Source of the DNA: Kouleothrix aurantiaca
GTDB taxonomy: Bacteria; Chloroflexota; Chloroflexia; Chloroflexales; Roseiflexaceae
Assembly (NCBI GenBank): GCA_001399705.1
Contig: LJCR01000080.1
Location: 1 to 8,064 of the forward strand
DNA length: 8,064 nucleotides
Direction of reading: 5' to 3'
Made by a program: the position numbers and the translations under genes. The notes beneath the pieces are model-generated. The model ran no database searches. It worked only from the letters and a program-made list of their open reading frames with translations, and had not been told where the DNA came from. Positions 5,201 through 8,064 of the stretch are shown here, in pieces (position 1 is the stretch's first letter; each line of letters begins with the position of its first letter).

Positions 5201-8064
5201 GCACCACGGTTGAACTCTATGTCTGTCTGAATGCTTCTGGCCAGCCGCTCTTCCCGGCTCCTTTCCCTGCAAAGGGCTGCGAAACATCTGGCGGCAGCGG
5301 TAATAATGGTACCTGGACACTGGCCGCAACCCAAACCACCGATGCAAACGGCGCGTACCTGTTCGAAGGACTGCGCGACGGTTATTACTACACTAAAGTC
5401 ATTCAAACAAGCATCCCTGGCACCACATCACAAACCGGCGATCCAAACGTCACATCGGGCACCTGTGGGGCAAGCTGCGATAATCTTTCGAATACTACGA
5501 CGGCGAACCTCAACACAATCCTTGGCGCGATCAGCAATGCCAATGATGTGACGAACATCAATTTCGGCTACACGGTTCCGCCCGAGCTGTATGGCACAAT
5601 CTGGGAGGATAACAATGCTGATGGCATACAAGATAGCGGTGAGAACGCGCTAAGCTCGGGTATCGTTGTTGAGCGCTACGACAGCACCTGCACCACCCTG
5701 CTTGCTATCGCCACCACCGACGCGAACGGGCGCTATGTCTTCTCAACAGCCCTGACCGCCGGCACCGCATACTGCCTGAAGACGCGCGACAGCACTCTGC
5801 CAGCTGGCGCAACCTGGTCGCACACGGGCGAGCAAGATGGCAGCATCAATAATCAGATCACTGTCACTGCAGTAGCGGGCAAACTGCTTGGCTCCTACGA
5901 CTTTGGCGTGCACCGGGCGGGCAGTTCTACCATTGGCGACACGCTATTCTCCGATTGGAACGGCAATGGTGTGCAGGATAGCAGCGACGAGGGCATCCCA
6001 AATATCACGGTAAAGCTATACGAAGACAGCAACGGCAATGGCAGCATTGATCCTACTACCGATGCGCTAATCGCTACGACCTCAACCGATGCCAGCGGGC
6101 AGTATCTTTTCTCAAATCTGGCAGCAGGAAGTTACATCGTCGTTGTTGATCGTACCGACCCGCAGTTCCCTTCCAGTGTGCATCAAACCGGTGACCCCGA
6201 CGAGACTGGATCCTGCGCCACCTGTGACAGCCATGGCAAAGTGTCTGGCGTGAATGGCACCAGCGCCTATCTCAATCAGGATTTTGGCTACCAGCCGATC
6301 GGCGCTGGTACAATCGGCGACACGGTCTGGTCGGATCGCAATGGCGATGGCACGCAAAGTGGCGCGCAGGAAACCGGCATTGCGAACATTAGCGTCTCCT
6401 TGTGGGCTGATCGCAACGGCGATGGAACCTTTGTACTTGTTGCAACGACGACGACCGATGCGGATGGGCAGTACTTGTTTGAAAATCTGCCCGACGGCAA
6501 TTATCGCCTGATTGTCAGCACCACCGACACCGATCTGCCAGATGACTCTTTCGGCAACCCATATGTACTCACCACTTCCACTACCCAAAACGCCACCCTC
6601 ACCGGCGGAGTGAGTGTGCTCACGGCCGACTTTGGTTTTGCTGCCCTGGGCGCGCTCGGCGATACAATCTTCTGGGATGCGAATAGCAATGGCCAGCAGG
6701 ATTGGAACGAAACCGGGATTGCGGGTGTGACGGTATCGCTCTATCACGATGTAAATACGGACGGCGTCTATACGCCCGGCACCGATACGCTGGCCGGCAG
6801 CGATACCACCGATGCGAATGGCGTCTACCTCTTTGAAGGTTTGACCCAAGGCTCGTATGTGGTGGTTGTCGGGTCAATTGCTGGCTCGCCCACGCTCACA
6901 GCCGACCCAAATGCAGATGGTGTACCGTGCCCCGCCGCCGGTACAGGGACGCTGTGCGACGGCCAGATTGGTGTGCTTGTGCGTCCTGGATCGAGCTTTA
7001 TGGGCGCCGACTTTGGCTACCGGCCCAACGTCGTTGTTGGCGATACCCTATGGGTGGATGCGAACAACAATGGTCTGCACGATGCCGGTGAAGCTGGCAT
7101 CCCGTTCGTGACAGTTGAATTGGTAAGCGCCGGCTGCACGCAGGGCGTGAACTGCCCCACTACCGAAACCGATGCCGATGGCTTTTACAGCTTCATCAAC
7201 CTGCCGAATGGCACGTATACCGTGGTCGTTCATACTACCGACCCGGATTTCCCCGCCGGCCTGACGCCCAGCTACGATGCTGACGCTACCCTGAATAATC
7301 AAACCACGGTTGTCGTGTCGGGTGGGGCGGTCATTTCGGTAGGCGGCACATCCTGCACCAACTGTGGTTTGAACGCCGACTTTGGCTATCGCTACAGCGG
7401 CTCAAATACTCTGGGCGGCACATTCTGTCTAGATGGTGCACCACTCAATGGAGTCTGCGGTAGTGGAACCACTGGCGTTGCCAGCGACGAGGCGCCATTC
7501 GCTGGGACTGATGTGTATCTTTACCGATGGAACGACACCAATACAAACAACTCGGTCGATGCCGGTGAGGTGACACTGATCACCAGCACCACCAGCGGGA
7601 CGAATGGCGATTATAGCTTCACCGGGCTTCCGACCGGCACATACCTGGTGGTGGCGGGCGTGCCACGCGACGACCTGACGCTCACGACCAGCACGGGCAG
7701 TACGCCAGCAACCCGTGTGGTTGCGAACCCTGCCAGCGGTACAACCACGTCAGCGTATCAGGTTGTGGCGTTGAGTGGTGTGGCAGTGACAAACATCGAT
7801 TTTGCGTTCAAGCCCAGCACCTCGTACGATTATGGTGATCTTCCGGCCGTATATGGCACTACACTGCAAGACAGCCCTGATGGCCCACGCCACACCATAC
7901 CTGCTTCTCCAATATTGTATCTTGGAGCCTCGGCGCCAGATACTGAATTGAACGGTACAGCCAGCCTGCTTGCGAATGGGGATGGCAGTGATGAAGATGG
8001 TGTTACGCCGCTTGGGAATTGGACGAATGGCGCAAATGGCGGCACCGTACAAGTGCGCGTCACC
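2191..8064 (+). CDS. Giant secreted multi-domain surface protein with DUF11 and SdrD-B-like repeats (3'-truncated by window edge)
   Basis: The frame is open without a stop from ATG 2191 to the last base, at least 1958 residues. Residues 1-32 form an export signal: R9, hydrophobic core from about 10 to 24, possible cleavage after SQA near residue 31. Order after that: unrecognised module about 33-380; DUF11 domain about 381-532 (starting VVLDKTVS); SdrD-B-like domain about 538-655; DUF11 domain about 656-968 interrupted by a beta-rich insert; seven SdrD-B-like domains about 971-1874; start of a DYGD...DEDGV module from 1880. Each SdrD-B-like unit carries GDT.W.D.N.NG.QD, then TTDA.G.Y.F..LP.G.Y.V, and ends DFGY. 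In characterised Gram-positive proteins such domains are rigid calcium-binding stalks; DUF11 is a common extracellular spacer. A role as an outer-surface adhesin, sheath or matrix protein is inferred. No catalytic motif is seen. Any anchor is beyond the window. The frame is likely a single gene under its own promoter. Confidence 0.92.
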   Translation, partial: MSLSHQANRLMIGILLLACIAPCLPASTSQAAPQDGDLRITPITAYNLVVDSNVESPSTYAPEAATLGAQFCNDGTNDLTDVFAYIGNFDPNNDSNPADSTPGVYPSRTHTGLVGTFSLQHEGGSAGNADATRYVGTIPAGKCVTQYWLVSYPRLDGAGHTVTGGIKPDDDLWLNYDMWASANDAGTSRRADITRRVTMRNEISAAANKIWPNGDNKVPDAYKQAIAEAFGWDTFTPSGGTDAYPGETVTTQGIWYDLGNVGAGFDNDGDLLPDRNAWLQPIGDPKAYDPGCFRLVRTYGIIIVKLVGGGEKLIPFLNQLYFEHLPDNTGVVGLVFYEYAALNGACTAGISPYQEVASGFDNEKFNGDYGIALPPLQSRQPSVVLDKTVSQTQISSLPTNLTFTVAYTNTGTAEAGNTTYGVPLVVRDSVPAGTTYVAGSAAAANVLPAGVSGYTILFSTNGGSSWSTTEPATASTVTDIQWWLRDALPAGSHGSVSFQVTVPSTYARPIVPNTAGLSFGSAATFAEDSTTSLMRGNNTLSGTVFYDNGTGGGAYGNGVKDGSEAALANVKVSLYLDLDGDGAGDILVSTAPTAGAYSFANLPDGTYVVDVDTADPDIPAGYTHTNDTTRIVSLDPLGASASAVTQSGIDFGFAPALTLDKRLLGSSPVFEGQTVQYSIDLRNRLPGNGTATPSACSYTGWAQVEASQTSGLPTNQHFTASASALGATGPDGTYSHSPYTNSKDSLAGTSFSIGTQNGTITKVEAVFSIYLSGSVTDDNAVASLFFNNDTTALGTTPITPAQLNAFASGTAKQGLLSWDVTSLRSWAWADFAGNLDLQFDATKQGATDGPTLYLDALGFRVTSNQTCSAEPSTILSPVPLTDSYDSSRMQFVSATPAVDSSAPAGTLTWNDVGPIYPGQTKSVVVTFKALQPASNPETVNNTASSNGAKFTDGHAANSASDTEPASLIPTGSIAGKLWSEGSGGTNGWVGTTGYQSGIDHFIAGTTVELYVCLNASGQPLFPAPFPAKGCETSGGSGNNGTWTLAATQTTDANGAYLFEGLRDGYYYTKVIQTSIPGTTSQTGDPNVTSGTCGASCDNLSNTTTANLNTILGAISNANDVTNINFGYTVPPELYGTIWEDNNADGIQDSGENALSSGIVVERYDSTCTTLLAIATTDANGRYVFSTALTAGTAYCLKTRDSTLPAGATWSHTGEQDGSINNQITVTAVAGKLLGSYDFGVHRAGSSTIGDTLFSDWNGNGVQDSSDEGIPNITVKLYEDSNGNGSIDPTTDALIATTSTDASGQYLFSNLAAGSYIVVVDRTDPQFPSSVHQTGDPDETGSCATCDSHGKVSGVNGTSAYLNQDFGYQPIGAGTIGDTVWSDRNGDGTQSGAQETGIANISVSLWADRNGDGTFVLVATTTTDADGQYLFENLPDGNYRLIVSTTDTDLPDDSFGNPYVLTTSTTQNATLTGGVSVLTADFGFAALGALGDTIFWDANSNGQQDWNETGIAGVTVSLYHDVNTDGVYTPGTDTLAGSDTTDANGVYLFEGLTQGSYVVVVGSIAGSPTLTADPNADGVPCPAAGTGTLCDGQIGVLVRPGSSFMGADFGYRPNVVVGDTLWVDANNNGLHDAGEAGIPFVTVELVSAGCTQGVNCPTTETDADGFYSFINLPNGTYTVVVHTTDPDFPAGLTPSYDADATLNNQTTVVVSGGAVISVGGTSCTNCGLNADFGYRYSGSNTLGGTFCLDGAPLNGVCGSGTTGVASDEAPFAGTDVYLYRWNDTNTNNSVDAGEVTLITSTTSGTNGDYSFTGLPTGTYLVVAGVPRDDLTLTTSTGSTPATRVVANPASGTTTSAYQVVALSGVAVTNIDFAFKPSTSYDYGDLPAVYGTTLQDSPDGPRHTIPASPILYLGASAPDTELNGTASLLANGDGSDEDGVTPLGNWTNGANGGTVQVRVT
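2287..3330 (+). other. N-terminal module of the surface protein, not recognised
   Basis: Residues about 33-380 match no family I can name. The segment is rich in aromatic residues and Asp/Asn, and carries four cysteines (72, 143, 292, 346) that could form two disulfides outside the cell. It has a calcium-loop-like DNDGDLLPD at 266-274 and a likely hydrophobic strand YGIIIVKLVG near 300. It ends FNGDYGIALPP before the first DUF11 domain. Its place at the mature N-terminus makes it the best candidate for a ligand-binding head, which is inference only. Confidence 0.5.
3331..3786 (+). other. DUF11-type extracellular domain 1
   Basis: Residues about 381-532 begin PSVVLDKTVS, continue LTFTVAYTNTGTAEA and VVRDSVPAGTTYVAGSA, and close with GSVSFQVTVP and a NTAGLSF strand. 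This is the standard DUF11 pattern (K..s......vtyti...N.G......v...DtlP.g..yv), an immunoglobulin-like spacer in bacterial surface proteins. Confidence 0.85.
3802..4155 (+). repeat. SdrD-B-like domain 1
   Basis: Residues about 538-655 run from NTLSGTVFYDNG through NVKVSLYLDLDGDGAGD and AGAYSFANLPDGTYVVDV to DFGFAP. The acidic DLDGDGAGD loop looks suited to calcium. This copy stands apart from the other seven, with the second DUF11 domain between them. Confidence 0.8.
4156..5094 (+). other. DUF11-type domain 2, interrupted by a cysteine-bracketed insert
   Basis: The first half (ALTLDKRLLGSSPVFEGQTVQYSIDLRN, from residue 656) and the second half (PVPLTDSYDSSRMQFVSATP to GQTKSVVVTFKAL, about 876-980 before the next domain) belong to one DUF11 fold. 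Between C696 and C867 lie about 170 extra residues with the character of a beta-sandwich, including LLSWDVTSLRSWAWADFAGN and LYLDALGFRVT. I do not know a family name for the insert. The tail NNTASSNGAKFTDGHAANS links to the next repeat. Confidence 0.7.
5101..7812 (+). repeat. Tandem array of seven SdrD-B-like domains (copies 2-8)
   Basis: Approximate residue spans: 971-1127, 1132-1241, 1246-1369, 1373-1484, 1489-1611, 1613-1735 and 1738-1874. Copies 4-7 are the most regular: each opens with GDT, has an acidic Asn/Asp/Gly loop such as DWNGNGVQD, DRNGDGTQ, DANSNGQQD or DANNNGLHD, a central T(T/E)TDA.G.Y.F segment, and closes in DFGY or DFGF. Copies 2, 3 and 8 are more diverged; copy 8 has a long loop after its first strand. 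Codons differ freely between copies, so the duplications look old and not recently expanded. Confidence 0.85.
7828..8064 (+). other. Start of a DYGD...DEDGV (GEVED-type) module, cut by the window edge
   Basis: Residues from 1880 read DYGDLPAVYGTT, then GPRHTIPASPILYLG, ELNG, and DGSDEDGVTPL. This is the familiar block (DYGDAP..Y.....H.....LG...D.E.dG....DEDGV) found after SdrD-B-like domains in secreted proteins and often preceding a GEVED domain. The acidic clusters again suggest calcium binding. The rest of the module lies outside the window. Confidence 0.7.

Noticed and set aside
6112..6849. A 245-codon minus-strand open frame with regularly repeated segments
   Set aside because: Its apparent repetition is only the mirror of the SdrD-B-like repeats on the plus strand; it has no supporting start context or family match.
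5101..7812. CRISPR-like or mobile repeat array
   Set aside because: The periodicity of about 330-470 nt is at the protein-domain level, with no conserved DNA repeat and spacer pattern, transposase or terminal inverted repeats.
3802..7812. Cna-B domains with intramolecular Lys-Asn isopeptide bonds
   Set aside because: The units end in DFGY and carry acidic Asn/Asp/Gly loops, the SdrD-B calcium-binding pattern. I do not see a consistently placed lysine and terminal asparagine pair.

Overview
The window looks like a piece of a bacterial chromosome, most likely from the phylum Chloroflexota (class Chloroflexia or a relative). That is an inference from three things: moderately high GC with GC-leaning codon use; a divergent aspartokinase next to a polyprenyl-phosphate type glycosyltransferase; and a giant secreted protein built of DUF11 and SdrD-B-like modules of the kind common in large filamentous and mat-forming Chloroflexota. 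No rRNA or other marker gene confirms it.

Layout. (1) 1-810, + strand: the C-terminal part of an aspartokinase, cut by the left edge, with the end of the kinase fold followed by two ACT modules. (2) 813-1830, - strand: a GT2-family membrane glycosyltransferase, convergent with the aspartokinase and only 2 nt from it. Its reading frame is broken by one extra base near 1731, just after the N-terminal PVYN motif. Apart from this the family motifs are intact. (3) 1831-2190: a 360-nt divergent intergenic region, AT-richer than its flanks. It holds a plausible extended -10 promoter for the glycosyltransferase, a consensus -35 hexamer for the rightward gene, two inverted repeats and a GGAGG ribosome binding site. 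(4) 2191 to the right edge, + strand: one uninterrupted frame of at least 1958 codons, checked codon by codon with no stop. It encodes an exported multi-domain surface protein. The order is signal peptide, unrecognised N-terminal module of about 345 residues, DUF11 domain, SdrD-B-like domain, a second DUF11 domain interrupted by a beta-rich insert, seven more SdrD-B-like domains, and the start of a DYGD...DEDGV (GEVED-type) module. The C-terminus and any anchoring signal lie beyond the window.

How the genes relate. The aspartokinase is a housekeeping amino-acid biosynthesis gene with no evident link to the others. The glycosyltransferase and the giant surface protein are divergently transcribed from a shared control region and both concern the cell envelope, so glycosylation of the surface layer is conceivable, but nothing in the sequence proves it. 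I see no defence system, mobile element, CRISPR array, tRNA or rRNA. The points most worth a second look are the single-base frameshift in the glycosyltransferase, the cysteine-bracketed insert in the second DUF11 domain, the recurring cysteine pairs in the SdrD-B-like repeats, and the unrecognised N-terminal module.
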